Shown piece after piece: positions 8,042-18,634 of a stretch of 64,000 nt of DNA. This stretch comes from [Empedobacter] haloabium. GTDB taxonomy: Bacteria > Pseudomonadota > Gammaproteobacteria > Burkholderiales > Burkholderiaceae_D. Numbering within the stretch: position 1 is the first letter of the stretch; each line of letters begins with the position of its first letter. The stretch covers positions 5,518,001 to 5,582,000 of the forward strand of contig CP136508.1 in assembly GCA_008011715.2 (NCBI GenBank). The letters run 5' to 3'. A model generated the notes under the pieces. That model saw nothing but the letters and a program-made list of their open reading frames with translations, was not told the DNA's origin and ran no database searches. A program made the translations under genes and the position numbers.

Positions 8042-9502
8042 CTACAAGGACTTGCGGAGGCTGACGGGAGGGATTTTCAGGGCTTCACGATACTTGGCAA
8101 CAGTTCGTCGCGCAATCACCATGCCCTGTTCTCCCAGCATGTCCGCAATCTTACTGTCGGATAAAGGGTTCTTCGGGTCTTCGGCTCCTGTGAATTGCAC
8201 GATCAGCGCACGGATCGCAGTCGAGGAAGCTTCTCCCCCAGCTTCGGTTGCGACGTGGCTGCCAAAAAAGTACTTCAACTCAAACATGCCATGTGGGGTC
8301 AGCATATATTTCTGAGTTGTCACCCGAGAGATGGTGCTCTCGTGTAGCCCCAGTGTATCAGCTATTTCACGCAACACAAGGGGTCTCATCGCCACGGCGC
8401 CGTGCGAGAAAAAGTTCTTCTGGCGCTCGACGATCGCCTGGGCGACGCGAAGGATCGTGTCGAAGCGCTGGCGCATGTTCTTGATCAGCCACTTCGCTTC
8501 CTGCAGTTGCGCGCTCATCTGCGACTCGCCCTTGCCTTGCTTCAGCAGGCTGGCATACAGCGCGTTCACCCGCAGGCGCGGCATCACGTCGTTGTTCAGC
8601 GTGACGACCCAGCCATTGCGGCCCTTCTTCACAATCACATCCGGTACGACATAGTCTGACACGTCGGACGCGAACGCGGCGCCCGGATGCGGATTGCACT
8701 GGCGGATCACGGCCTGCGCTTCGCGCAGGTCCTCGTCGTCGCAGTCGAGCGCCTTTTTCAGCTTGTTGAAGTCGCGCTGGGCGAACCAGGCCAGGTGCTT
8801 CTCGACGATGCACAGCGCCATCCGGCGCGTCACCAGCGGCACGCCCGGCATCTTGCGGATCTGCAGCGCCAGGCACTCGGACGCACTGCGCGCGCCCACG
8901 CCGACTGGGTCGAAGCTCTGCAGCAGCGCCAACGCCGTGCGCAGCTCTTCCATTTCCACTTCCAGCTCTTCCGGCAGGCGGCCGTGGATCTCTTCCAGGC
9001 TTTCCTCCAGGTAGCCGTTCTCGTCCAGCGCGTCGATGATGAGCTCGACCAGGGCGCGGTCGCGCGGCTCCTGCACCGTCACACGCATCTGCTCCATCAG
9101 GTGTTCGCGCAGCGTGTGCTGGCTCGCCTCCAGCTGCGGGCGGGCGTCGTCGTCGTCCGGCCCCTTGTTGCGACCGACGTCGCTCCAGTCGCTGTCGCCT
9201 TCCGGGCCACCTTCGCCGTCGTACGGTTCCGCTTCTGCCGGGGCGGGGGCGTCGGCCTGCTGCGGCGGGCCCTCGGCAGGCGCCTCGGGTGCGCTCTGCT
9301 GGCCGATGGCACCATCGGCCAGCAGCCGCAGCGAACGGTCGAGCGGGTCGTCCAGGCGTTCCAGCAGCGGGTTATCGGTCAGCAGCTGTTCCAGTTCCTG
9401 ATGCAGCTCCAGCGTGGAGAGCTGCAGCAGCCGGATCGACTGCTGCAGCTGCGGGGTCAGCGCGAGGTGCTGCGACGTTCGCAGTTGCAGAGACTGTTTC
9501 AT
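8042..9502 (-). CDS. rpoN: RNA polymerase sigma-54 factor
   Basis: 486 residues, beginning with the canonical sigma-54 region I ([20 protein letters not shown], then [20 protein letters not shown]). An acidic, proline-rich region II is at about 60-125. The core-binding and DNA-binding domains follow, and the RpoN box [15 protein letters not shown] lies close to the C terminus. Family knowledge: it directs RNA polymerase to -24/-12 promoters that need an enhancer-binding ATPase. The gene starts 7 bases after lptB ends and is followed by hpf. Type IV pilus genes elsewhere in this window belong to a class that can depend on sigma-54 in other bacteria, but no -24/-12 site was identified here. Confidence 0.97.
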   Translation of the reverse strand: MKQSLQLRTSQHLALTPQLQQSIRLLQLSTLELHQELEQLLTDNPLLERLDDPLDRSLRLLADGAIGQQSAPEAPAEGPPQQADAPAPAEAEPYDGEGGPEGDSDWSDVGRNKGPDDDDARPQLEASQHTLREHLMEQMRVTVQEPRDRALVELIIDALDENGYLEESLEEIHGRLPEELEVEMEELRTALALLQSFDPVGVGARSASECLALQIRKMPGVPLVTRRMALCIVEKHLAWFAQRDFNKLKKALDCDDEDLREAQAVIRQCNPHPGAAFASDVSDYVVPDVIVKKGRNGWVVTLNNDVMPRLRVNALYASLLKQGKGESQMSAQLQEAKWLIKNMRQRFDTILRVAQAIVERQKNFFSHGAVAMRPLVLREIADTLGLHESTISRVTTQKYMLTPHGMFELKYFFGSHVATEAGGEASSTAIRALIVQFTGAEDPKNPLSDSKIADMLGEQGMVIARRTVAKYREALKIPPVSLRKSL

Positions 9503-9508
9503 GAGGGG

Positions 9509-10285
9509 TCACATACGGAAGTGTTCACCAAGATAGACACGACGCACCGACTCGTCGGCGATGATGTCGTCCGGCCGTCCGGACGCCAGGACGCTGCCCT
9601 GGTTGATGATATACGCGCGGTCGCAGATGCCCAGCGTTTCGCGCACATTGTGGTCGGTGATCAGGACGCCGATGCCGCGCTCCTTCAGGAAGCGCACGAT
9701 GCGCTGGATCTCGATGACGGCGATCGGATCGACGCCGGCAAACGGCTCGTCCAGCAGCACGAAGCGGGGATTGGTGGCCAGCGCGCGCGCGATCTCGACG
9801 CGCCGGCGCTCGCCGCCGGACAGCGACAGCGCCGTGTTCTGGCGCAGCTTCTCGATCTGCAGGTCGGCCAGCAGCGTGTCCAGGCGCTCGTCGATCTGCG
9901 CCTTCGTCAGCGCACGGCCATCGACCTTCTGGATCTCCAGCACGGCGCGGATGTTCTCCTCCACCGTCAGCTTGCGGAACACCGAGGCTTCCTGCGGCAG
10001 GTACGACAGCCCCAGGTTGGCGCGCTTGTGGATCGGCAGGCTGGAGATGTCGGTGCCGCTGATGTCGATGGTGCCCGCGTCGGAGGCGACCAGGCCGACG
10101 ATCATGTAGAACGACGTCGTCTTGCCCGCGCCGTTCGGTCCCAGCAGTCCGACCACCTCGCCGCAGGCCACCTGCAGCGAGACGTCGTGCACCACCTGGC
10201 GCTTGCCGTAGCTCTTCTGCAGGCCGCGCACGATCAGCGTGCTGCCGCCGGTACCGGTTGCCGTCGCCGTGTTCAGGTCCGCCAT
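9509..10285 (-). CDS. lptB: LPS export ABC transporter ATP-binding protein
   Basis: 258 residues from the ATG at 10285, with GGAG in the end of lptA about 8 bases upstream; the longer frame to 10555 only reads through lptA in another frame. Walker A is GPNGAGKTT, the signature LSGGERRR and Walker B FVLLDEPF, followed by ADP-loop and H-loop regions (LITDHNVRE). An N-terminal extension of about 18 residues (NTATATGTGG) precedes the usual LptB start. Family knowledge: LptB powers the LptB2FG complex, which extracts LPS from the inner membrane. It is in the standard kdsD-kdsC-lptC-lptA-lptB order. Confidence 0.96.
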   Translation of the reverse strand: MADLNTATATGTGGSTLIVRGLQKSYGKRQVVHDVSLQVACGEVVGLLGPNGAGKTTSFYMIVGLVASDAGTIDISGTDISSLPIHKRANLGLSYLPQEASVFRKLTVEENIRAVLEIQKVDGRALTKAQIDERLDTLLADLQIEKLRQNTALSLSGGERRRVEIARALATNPRFVLLDEPFAGVDPIAVIEIQRIVRFLKERGIGVLITDHNVRETLGICDRAYIINQGSVLASGRPDDIIADESVRRVYLGEHFRM

Positions 10286-10287
10286 CG

Positions 10288-10848
10288 TTATTTCTCCGCC
10301 GCCGGCGCGGCCTCGGGCTGCGTGCGCTTGGGCTGGATCACCATCGTGCCGCGGCCGGCGCCCGGCTTGTTGTCGCCGGTATTGGTATTGCGCACGCTGA
10401 AGAATTCCTTGCGGCTGTCGTAGGAGATGAACTCGCCCTCGACCTCGTCGCTGGGCTTCTTGCCTTCCAGGCGGCGGATCTTGGCCTTCGAGTACAGTTT
10501 CACCAGCTCGGCCTTCTCGTCGTATTCCATCCGTTCGGCCTCGCCTTCCATCCACTGGTCGCCTTCGCCGTCGCGCTTCTGGCGGAACGATACCTTGCGC
10601 GCGCCGCCCGTCAGGGTCGCCAGCTGGTAGCCGTCCGGCGTATAGGTGACGACGGCCTTGTCGGCCTTCATCAGCAGCGTGCCGCGCGTGAGCACGACGT
10701 CGCCGGTGAAGGTGTAGATCTGCTTGACGTCGTCGATGTCGAGCGAACGGTAGTCGATCACCGTCTTCTGGTACGAGTCGGCCTTCTCGGCCGCGGCATA
10801 ACCCGTTGCGCCCAGCAGCAATACCGCCGCCAGTATGAGTTTCTTCAT
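10288..10848 (-). CDS. lptA: LPS transport periplasmic protein LptA
   Basis: 186 residues. A cleavable signal peptide is clear ([20 protein letters not shown]). The body has the OstA/LptA beta-jellyroll pattern ([21 protein letters not shown], then [20 protein letters not shown]). Family knowledge: LptA forms the periplasmic bridge that passes LPS from LptC to LptD. It ends 2 bases before lptB begins and starts 9 bases after lptC ends, so it is tightly coupled in the operon. The C terminus is proline- and alanine-rich. Confidence 0.94.
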   Translation of the reverse strand: MKKLILAAVLLLGATGYAAAEKADSYQKTVIDYRSLDIDDVKQIYTFTGDVVLTRGTLLMKADKAVVTYTPDGYQLATLTGGARKVSFRQKRDGEGDQWMEGEAERMEYDEKAELVKLYSKAKIRRLEGKKPSDEVEGEFISYDSRKEFFSVRNTNTGDNKPGAGRGTMVIQPKRTQPEAAPAAEK

Positions 10849-10857
10849 GTCTTGATC

Positions 10858-11460
10858 CTATTTGGTCTGTTGCCCGCGCGGCGGATACACGAGGGTGCCG
10901 CGCCCGGCCAGGTGTACCTGGCGCGTCGCATTGTTCGCTTGCATGCCCGTCCCCGTGGCCGTGGCGTCGCCGAACTGCAGCCGTACCGGCTGATCCGTCT
11001 CCATCCGGTCTTCCTCCGGATACACCGTCAGCGCCTGGGTAGCCAGGTGCATCTCGCGCGAGTCCTTCGACGCCGCGCGGTCGATGCGCACGTCCTTCGT
11101 CAACGTCACGCGCGTGTTGTCCTGGTCCACGCGGGCGAATTGGGCGCGAATGTCCATCGGCGGGTTCTCGCCGGACAGGCTGCGCACCACGGGCTTGACG
11201 ATGTCGGACGAATCGTCGACCGGACGGTGCGTCAGCTTGGCGCCCGAGATGATGTAGCTGGGCTGGCCCGTCTTCGTCATCCGCACGAACGAGAAGTTCT
11301 CGACGATGTAATCGGGCTCGTTCAGCTTCAACCCGGCCTGCATCTCCTCGCCCGCGCGGTTCATCAGCTCGACCAGCCAGAAACTGCCGAACGCGCCGAA
11401 CAGGCCGAGCACGAGGCCGACGGACAGGCGATAGCGGTGGGCGACCCTTTGATTACGCAT
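10858..11460 (-). CDS. lptC: LPS export system protein LptC
   Basis: 200 residues with one N-terminal membrane segment ([21 protein letters not shown]) preceded by a basic stretch, then a periplasmic LptC domain containing [20 protein letters not shown] and [16 protein letters not shown]. Family knowledge: LptC is a bitopic inner-membrane protein that hands LPS from LptBFG to LptA. It lies 12 bases downstream of kdsC and upstream of lptA on the same strand, the canonical position. Confidence 0.94.
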   Translation of the reverse strand: MRNQRVAHRYRLSVGLVLGLFGAFGSFWLVELMNRAGEEMQAGLKLNEPDYIVENFSFVRMTKTGQPSYIISGAKLTHRPVDDSSDIVKPVVRSLSGENPPMDIRAQFARVDQDNTRVTLTKDVRIDRAASKDSREMHLATQALTVYPEEDRMETDQPVRLQFGDATATGTGMQANNATRQVHLAGRGTLVYPPRGQQTK

Positions 11461-11472
11461 GGCGAAACTCCG

Positions 11473-12012
11473 TCAGACCAGGAACTGGGCCATGATGTTG
11501 TCATAAAGGCCCTGCGCGCGCAGCACGAATTCGCACACTTCGCGCACGGCACCCCGTCCGCCGCCGTTTTGCGTGACGTGGTGCACGCGCGTCATCACCT
11601 CCGGCCGCGCGTTCGGCACGCCGACGGCGAAGCCCACGCGCGACAGGATCGGCAGGTCGACGATGTCGTCGCCGATGAAGCCCACCTGTTCGTTGCTCAG
11701 CCCGAGCTGCGCGACCAGCGCGTTGAAGGGCGTCAGCTTGTCGTGACCGCCCTGGTGGACGAATTCGATGCCCAGGTCCTTCGCCCGCGCCGTCACCTGC
11801 GGCGAGCGGCGCGCACTGATGATGGCCGTGCGAATCCCGCCTTCCTGCAGCAGCTTGATGCCCAGGCCGTCCTGCACGTTGAACGTCTTCAACGCCTCGC
11901 CGTCGGCACCGTAGTGCAGGCTGCCGTCGGTCAGCACGCCATCCACGTCGAAGATCATCAGGCGCACGTTGGCGGCACGGGCCACGTTGTCCATGTCGTA
12001 AGCCTGCGCCAT
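11473..12012 (-). CDS. kdsC: 3-deoxy-D-manno-octulosonate 8-phosphate phosphatase
   Basis: 179 residues of the HAD superfamily, C0 subclass without a cap domain. The catalytic motif I is IFDVDGVLTDGSL, motif II lies in TAIISAR, and motif III/IV in GFIGDDIVDLP. The C-terminal AVREVCEFVLRAQG matches KdsC proteins. Family knowledge: it hydrolyses Kdo 8-phosphate to Kdo, needed for the LPS inner core. The start codon overlaps the last base of kdsD, indicating translational coupling. Confidence 0.96.
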   Translation of the reverse strand: MAQAYDMDNVARAANVRLMIFDVDGVLTDGSLHYGADGEALKTFNVQDGLGIKLLQEGGIRTAIISARRSPQVTARAKDLGIEFVHQGGHDKLTPFNALVAQLGLSNEQVGFIGDDIVDLPILSRVGFAVGVPNARPEVMTRVHHVTQNGGGRGAVREVCEFVLRAQGLYDNIMAQFLV

Positions 12013-13010
12013 CAGATCACCTTCGCGCGCGTCAGGTCGTGGATGTGTAGCGCACCCGTCAGCTTGCCGGCGTCGTCGACGACCAGCATCTGGTTGATGC
12101 GGTACTGTTCCATGATGGCGACGGCGTCCACCGCCAGCTTGTCCGGACCGATCGTGCGCGGGTTGGCGTGCATCACGTCGCCGATGATCACCTTGCCGAA
12201 GTCCTGCACCTTGTCGATCATGCGGCGCAGGTCGCCGTCGGTAAACACGCCCACCGGCCGGTAGTCTGCATCCACCACGGCCGTCATGCCCATCCCCTTT
12301 TGCGTGATCTGCATCAAGGCATCGGGCAATGCCGTATCGGCCGTGACGGCGGGGATCGCGTCGCCGCTGCGCATCACGTCGCGCACGTGGGTCAGCAGGC
12401 GCCGGCCCAGCGCGCCGCCCGGGTGCGAGCGGGCGAAGTCCTCTTCCTTGAAGCCGCGCAGGTCCAGCAGTGCGACGGCGATAGCGTCGCCCAGCGCCAG
12501 CGTGACGGTGGTGGACGCCGTCGGCGCCAGGTTCATCGGGCAGGCTTCCTTGGCGACCGAGACGTCCAGGTGAACGTCGGCCAGCCGTGCCAGGCTCGAT
12601 TCCGGCTTGCCCGTCATCGAGATCACGGTGCCGCCCATGCGCTTGACGACCGGCAGGATCGCCATCAGCTCGGCGCTTTCGCCCGAGTACGAGATAGCGA
12701 TGAAGGCGTCGTCCGGCGTGACCATGCCCAGGTCGCCGTGCGCCGCTTCGGCCGGGTGCACGAACAGGGCCGGCGTGCCGGTGGAGGCCAGGGTCGCGGC
12801 GATCTTGCGCCCGATATGGCCGGATTTGCCGATGCCGGACACGACAACGCGGCCCTTGCAGTTCAGCAGCAGCGAAACGGCTTTCCCTACGCTCTCGTCC
12901 GTTGCCAGACGGGCATGCAGGGCGACCAGCGCGTCTGCCTCGATTTGCAGGGCCTCGCGCGCCAGTTCCAGCGCACGGCTTGCGGTTGTTGCATCAAAAG
13001 CTTTCAGCAT
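12012..13010 (-). CDS. kdsD: D-arabinose 5-phosphate isomerase
   Basis: 332 residues counted from the ATG at 13010 (MLKAFDATTASRA). It has an SIS domain (VVVSGIGKSGHIGRKIAATL, AAHGDLGMV) followed by two CBS domains, the KdsD/KpsF/GutQ architecture; E. coli KdsD is of similar length. ATGs at 13034 and 13064 are alternative starts (340 and 350 residues). No start has a good ribosome site. A TATACT box at 13041-13046 would place transcription start near 13034, which favours 13010. Family knowledge: it converts ribulose 5-phosphate to arabinose 5-phosphate, the first step to Kdo. It heads the minus-strand LPS operon. Confidence 0.95.
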   Translation of the reverse strand: MLKAFDATTASRALELAREALQIEADALVALHARLATDESVGKAVSLLLNCKGRVVVSGIGKSGHIGRKIAATLASTGTPALFVHPAEAAHGDLGMVTPDDAFIAISYSGESAELMAILPVVKRMGGTVISMTGKPESSLARLADVHLDVSVAKEACPMNLAPTASTTVTLALGDAIAVALLDLRGFKEEDFARSHPGGALGRRLLTHVRDVMRSGDAIPAVTADTALPDALMQITQKGMGMTAVVDADYRPVGVFTDGDLRRMIDKVQDFGKVIIGDVMHANPRTIGPDKLAVDAVAIMEQYRINQMLVVDDAGKLTGALHIHDLTRAKVI

Positions 13011-13040
13011 TGTTTTTTCATGGGTTACACTCATGCCGAA

Positions 13041-13046
13041 AGTATA
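13041..13046 (-). promoter_or_regulatory. Candidate -10 box of the kdsD-lpt-rpoN operon
   Basis: TATACT on the minus strand in the 111-base gap between kdsD and the divergent antiporter gene. The -35 region is poor. If it is used, the message would begin at about 13034 and translation would start at the ATG at 13034 (nearly leaderless) or at 13010. Confidence 0.35.
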
Positions 13047-13121
13047 GCCGAATTGGGAAAGCAAAAAACTTGCCAGATGTTACAAAACATCCGCACCGAC
13101 GGAGCGGGCCGCCGCTGATCG

Positions 13122-15101
13122 ATGTTCTCACCCCTTGAACTGACCCTCCTGCTCCTGGGCAGCGCGGTACTGGGCGTTGTGGCCTTCCGCATGCTGCACC
13201 TGCCGCCCATGCTGGGCTATCTCGCCGTCGGCATCCTGATCGGCCCCCATGCGCTGGGGCTGGCCGAGGAAAGCCATGCGACGCATTCGCTGGCCGAATT
13301 CGGCGTCGTCTTCCTGATGTTCTCGATCGGCCTCGAATTTTCCTTGCCCAAGCTGAAGGCCATGAAGGGCATCGTGTTCGGCCTTGGGCTGGCGCAGGTG
13401 GTAACGACGATCGCCGCCACCGTGCTGTTCGGCTGGGTGATCGCGCAGACGCTGCCGCCGACGATCAAGGTCAGCTGGCAGGCCGCATTTGCCCTGGGCG
13501 GCGCGCTGGCGATGTCGTCCACCGCCATCGTCGTCAAGATGCTGACCGAGCGGCTGGAACTGGAATCGGAGCACGGCCGCAAGATCGTCGGCATCCTGCT
13601 GTTCCAGGACCTGGCCGTGGTGCCGCTGCTGATTTTGATTCCGGCGCTGGCCCGTAACCCCGACAACCTGGGCCCCACGCTGGGCTGGGCCGCGCTGAAA
13701 GCGGTCGCTGTGCTGGTGCTGCTGCTGTTCTTCGGCCACAAGCTGATGCGCGGCTGGTTCACGGTGGTGGTCAAGCGCCGTTCCCAGGAGCTGTTCATGC
13801 TGAACCTGCTGCTGGTGACCCTGGGCGCGGCCTGGATCACGGAGCGCGCCGGGCTGTCGCTGGCGCTGGGCGCGTTCGTCGCCGGCATGCTGATCTCGGA
13901 GACGGAATATAAACACCAGGTGGAAGAGGACATCAAGCCGTTCCGCGACGTGCTGCTCGGCCTGTTCTTCATCACCGTCGGCATGCTGCTCAACGTTCAA
14001 GTGGTCCTGGAGAACTGGTGGCTCGTGCTGGTGCTGCTGATCATTCCCGTGCTGATGAAGTTCGCGCTGATCGCGGGCCTGGCCAAGGCCTTCGGCGCCT
14101 CGGACGGCGTGGCGATGCGCACCGGCCTGGCGCTGGCGCAGGCGGGCGAATTCGGTTTCGTTTTGCTGAACGTGGCCGGCGGCATGGAGCTGGTCGATCC
14201 GTTCGTGATCCAGGTGGTGCTGGCGTCGATGGTGCTGTCGATGCTCGCGGCTCCATTCCTGATCGAGCAGTCCGACCGCCTCGTGTTGAAGTTCTCCAGC
14301 AACGAATGGATGATGCAGTCGCTGAACCTGACGCGGATCGCGGCGCGCACGATGTCCACGCAAAAGCACGTCATCGTGGCGGGCTTCGGCCGCAGTGGCC
14401 AGAGCCTCGCGACACTGCTGCAGGAAGAACAGATCGAATACCACGCGCTGGACCTGGACCCGACCCGGGTGCAGGAAGCGCAATCGGCCGGCGCCAACGT
14501 CTCGTATGGCGACGCGGCCCGCCGGGAGAGCCTGGTCGCCGCCGGCATCTACCGCGCCAGTGCCGTCGTCATCACCTACGCCAACACCCAGTCGGCGCTG
14601 AAGGTGCTGCACCTGGTGCACGAGCTGGCGCCCACGCTGCCCGTGATCGTGCGCAGCCACGACGATACCGACCTGCACCGCCTGAAGGACGCCGGCGCGG
14701 CCGAAGTGGTGCCGGAACTGCTGGAGGGCAGCCTGATGCTGGCCTCGCACGCGCTGGTGATCCTGGGCGTGCCGCTGCGGCGCGTGGTGCATCGCGTGCA
14801 GGCCGCACGCGAGGAGCGCTACGACTCGCTGCGCGGCTACTTCCATGGCATCAGCGACGTGGGCGACGACGCTGACATGGAGCGCCTGCACAGCGTCACG
14901 CTGACGGACCATGCGGCCGGCGTCGGCAAGGCGCTGGGCGAGATCGACCTGGCCGCGCAAGGCGCCGAGGTGACGACGGTCCGGCGTGGCAAGGAGCGGC
15001 TGGCCGTGGGCCCGGAGACGGTGCTGGCCGTGGGCGACGTGGTCGTGCTGCGCGGCGGCGCCCAAGCGGTCGCGCGCGGCGAGGGGCTGCTGCTGGGGTA
15101 A
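13122..15101 (+). CDS. Monovalent cation:proton antiporter-2 (CPA2), KefB/KefC-like, with TrkA-N domain
   Basis: 659 residues. About 12 hydrophobic segments fill residues 1-390 and include the conserved FMFSIGLEF-like string (FLMFSIGLEFS), AMSSTAIVVKML and LAQAGEFGFVLL. A Rossmann-type regulatory TrkA-N domain follows from about 410 (VIVAGFGRSGQSLATLL), then a TrkA-C domain to the end. Family knowledge: such proteins exchange K+ or Na+ for H+, and Kef types are gated by glutathione or nucleotides. The gene is divergent from kdsD, a common neighbourhood in related betaproteobacteria. The ion and the gating ligand cannot be assigned. Confidence 0.92.
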   Translation: MFSPLELTLLLLGSAVLGVVAFRMLHLPPMLGYLAVGILIGPHALGLAEESHATHSLAEFGVVFLMFSIGLEFSLPKLKAMKGIVFGLGLAQVVTTIAATVLFGWVIAQTLPPTIKVSWQAAFALGGALAMSSTAIVVKMLTERLELESEHGRKIVGILLFQDLAVVPLLILIPALARNPDNLGPTLGWAALKAVAVLVLLLFFGHKLMRGWFTVVVKRRSQELFMLNLLLVTLGAAWITERAGLSLALGAFVAGMLISETEYKHQVEEDIKPFRDVLLGLFFITVGMLLNVQVVLENWWLVLVLLIIPVLMKFALIAGLAKAFGASDGVAMRTGLALAQAGEFGFVLLNVAGGMELVDPFVIQVVLASMVLSMLAAPFLIEQSDRLVLKFSSNEWMMQSLNLTRIAARTMSTQKHVIVAGFGRSGQSLATLLQEEQIEYHALDLDPTRVQEAQSAGANVSYGDAARRESLVAAGIYRASAVVITYANTQSALKVLHLVHELAPTLPVIVRSHDDTDLHRLKDAGAAEVVPELLEGSLMLASHALVILGVPLRRVVHRVQAAREERYDSLRGYFHGISDVGDDADMERLHSVTLTDHAAGVGKALGEIDLAAQGAEVTTVRRGKERLAVGPETVLAVGDVVVLRGGAQAVARGEGLLLG

Positions 15102-15316
15102 GCGCCCCGGCCTGCCACGTGCGGACAGCACCTTTCGCTGTCGCTGCCTCATCTTCGGCATGCCAGCCATGCCCCGGTTGGCGCCCCCCTGCTGGCACTG
15201 GCCGCGGTTCCACCGGCTGCGGGCGCCATCCCTGACTTTGCCGCAACGGCACAGTTTTAACTGGTCGCGGCCACCCTGCCTCGATCAGTTCCTTAGTCCC
15301 TCAACGACAAGACCTC

Positions 15317-15340
15317 CGCCGCGCCGGAGCGGCGCTTTAT
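15317..15340 (+). terminator. Possible terminator after the antiporter gene
   Basis: CGCCGC (15317-15322) and GCGGCG (15329-15334) form a short stem followed by CTTTATTG. It lies over 200 bases past the stop codon and the T-run is poor, so it is only a candidate. Confidence 0.35.
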
Positions 15341-15428
15341 TGCGCTTATAAACGGCACCTCCCCCCGGCACGACCAATATAAAAACAGCCCCCTCAACAA
15401 AAATCATATGGTTATATCGAAACATTAG

Positions 15429-15457
15429 TTGTTGGCATCAGGAACCATCTTTATTAT
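15429..15457 (+). promoter_or_regulatory. Candidate promoter of the bacteriocin operon
   Basis: TTGTTG (15429-15434) and TATTAT (15452-15457; 5 of 6 matches to TATAAT) are spaced by 17 bases in an AT-rich stretch that contrasts with the GC-rich flanks. Transcription would start near 15464, giving a leader of about 120 bases before the precursor gene. Confidence 0.4.
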
Positions 15458-15507
15458 TCGCATCACTCTTGCACAATTAATATTTAAGACGCTCAAGGAA
15501 TTAATGA

Positions 15508-15564
15508 CCAGCCATCCGGCTGGGCATCGATCGGTACAGACTTCCGTTCAAGTCTGGCATTTTT
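15508..15564 (+). promoter_or_regulatory. Two leader hairpins, the second terminator-like (possible attenuator)
   Basis: CCAGCC-atcc-GGCTGG (15508-15523) is followed by CAGACTT-ccgttc-AAGTCTG (15537-15556) and then GCATTTTT. Both stems are perfect. The second has the form of a weak intrinsic terminator and lies 20 bases before the ribosome site of the bacteriocin precursor gene. It may be an attenuator in the leader or the end of a short upstream transcript. Confidence 0.45.
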
Positions 15565-15584
15565 ACTTAATTGGAGTAGTTTGC

Positions 15585-15785
15585 ATGGCAATTCGTGAAT
15601 TGGCTGTAGAAGAGTTTGAAATCGTCAGTGGCGCGGGCAGTTTCTGCGAGGACCTGTACACCGGTTTCGGCGGTGGCGTTGGCGCGGTGCTGGGTTCGGG
15701 CGGTGGCCCGGCCGGCACCATTATCGGCGGTACGCTCGGCGGCGCCGCGGGCGGCTGGCTGGGCCGCAAATTCTGCACCAACTGA
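15585..15785 (+). CDS. Double-glycine bacteriocin (class II microcin-like) precursor peptide
   Basis: 66 residues, ATG at 15585 with TTGGAG 9 bases upstream. The N terminus MAIRELAVEEFEIVSGAG fits the double-glycine leader used by C39 peptidase exporters (compare MRTLTLNELDSVSGG of microcin V): hydrophobic residues at the spaced positions and a Gly-Ala cleavage site at 16-17. The predicted core of 49 residues is glycine- and alanine-rich with many GxxxG/small-residue repeats (GGGVGAVLGSGGGPAG, GGTLGGAAGGWLG), like pore-forming bacteriocins. It has exactly two cysteines, at 21 and 64, close to the core ends. Directly downstream are an adaptor and a C39-ABC exporter. Activity and target are unknown; I recognise the class, not a specific peptide. 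Confidence 0.82.
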   Translation: MAIRELAVEEFEIVSGAGSFCEDLYTGFGGGVGAVLGSGGGPAGTIIGGTLGGAAGGWLGRKFCTN

Positions 15786-15793
15786 TTTATTCT

Positions 15794-15847
15794 GATTAAT
15801 TCGGCCGGCCCGCTTTGATATATATAGGGCAGGCCGTCCGATTAATC
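15794..15847 (+). repeat. Long imperfect hairpin between precursor and exporter genes
   Basis: The arms 15794-15810 and 15832-15847 pair over about 15 positions with one bulge and one mismatch, enclosing an AT-rich loop (ttgatatatata). It begins 8 bases past the precursor stop codon. No T-run follows. It could be a partial terminator or an RNA-stabilising hairpin that sets a high ratio of precursor to exporter message, as in other bacteriocin operons. Confidence 0.5.
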
Positions 15848-15882
15848 TCCGGCCAGAAAAACGAACAACAACTCATCAGAAA

Positions 15883-16481
15883 ATGGCGTCGGCAACAAAG
15901 AATAATATTTTCCGCCCCCAGGCCCTGTCCGGGAATAGCTACGGCAATTTCGGTGAAATTCGCCTGGTGCACACCATGTCGGGCTGGGCGATCAGCTCGG
16001 GCTGTCTGATCATCGCGCTGGGGCTGGTGCTGCTGCTGGTGTATGGCAGCGTGTCCAGGAATGCCGTGGCCATCGGTGTGACTGAGACGGCAGCCAGCAC
16101 GCAGCCTAATGCTCCTGTTGTTGCCCGCATATTCGTACCGGTCATCGACGCCGCGGCGCTCGCGCCTGGCCGGCAGGTCACCCTGCATTACGACGCTTTT
16201 CCCTATCAGAAATACGGCTTGCAAACCGGTGTCGTGCGCGCGGTCGACAGCGCTTATCTGCACGCCAGCGCTCTGCCAGCAGGCATCCAGGCCAAGCTGC
16301 GTCGCACCACGCATGCCGTCGATCCCGACACCATGACGTACCGCCGCGTGACGCTGGCGCTGCTGTCGCCACAACTGCGCCGTGACGGCGTGCCGCAAGA
16401 CGTGCCCGCCGGCTTGCTTCTCGAGGTGAACCTGCCGCAAGCGCCCACGCCGCTGTCCCGCTGGCTGTTCGGAGGCCGGCC

Positions 16482-16485
<4 letters not shown>
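15883..16485 (+). CDS. Truncated HlyD-family membrane fusion protein of the bacteriocin exporter
   Basis: 200 residues. The N terminus (NIFRPQALSGNSYGNFGEIRL) and the single membrane segment at about 33-55 match CvaA/RaxA-type adaptors. The C-terminal part (ARIFVPVIDAAALAPGRQ, LHYDAFPYQKYGLQTGVV) matches the beta-barrel domain of the same family. Missing is everything between, namely both lipoyl half-motifs and the long periplasmic coiled-coil hairpin that normally reaches the outer-membrane channel; usual length is around 400. The frame is intact and ends in an ATGA overlap with the peptidase-transporter gene, so this looks like a stable compact form rather than a frameshifted pseudogene. 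No clear ribosome site precedes the ATG. Confidence 0.78.
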
Positions 16486-18584
<2,099 letters not shown>

Positions 18585-18634
18585 GCGCGGCCCGGCAGCC
18601 GCCGATTCACTTCTTTTTCAATGGACCCAAGCAT

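Noticed and set aside
13128..15170. 680-codon open frame on the minus strand
   Set aside because: It is a shadow of the cation/proton antiporter on the other strand. Its translation is Gln/His/Arg-rich without domains.
15429..15584. Longer start for the bacteriocin precursor (open frame begins at 15429)
   Set aside because: The extension crosses the leader hairpins, has no ribosome site and would destroy the double-glycine leader; the ATG at 15585 has TTGGAG upstream.
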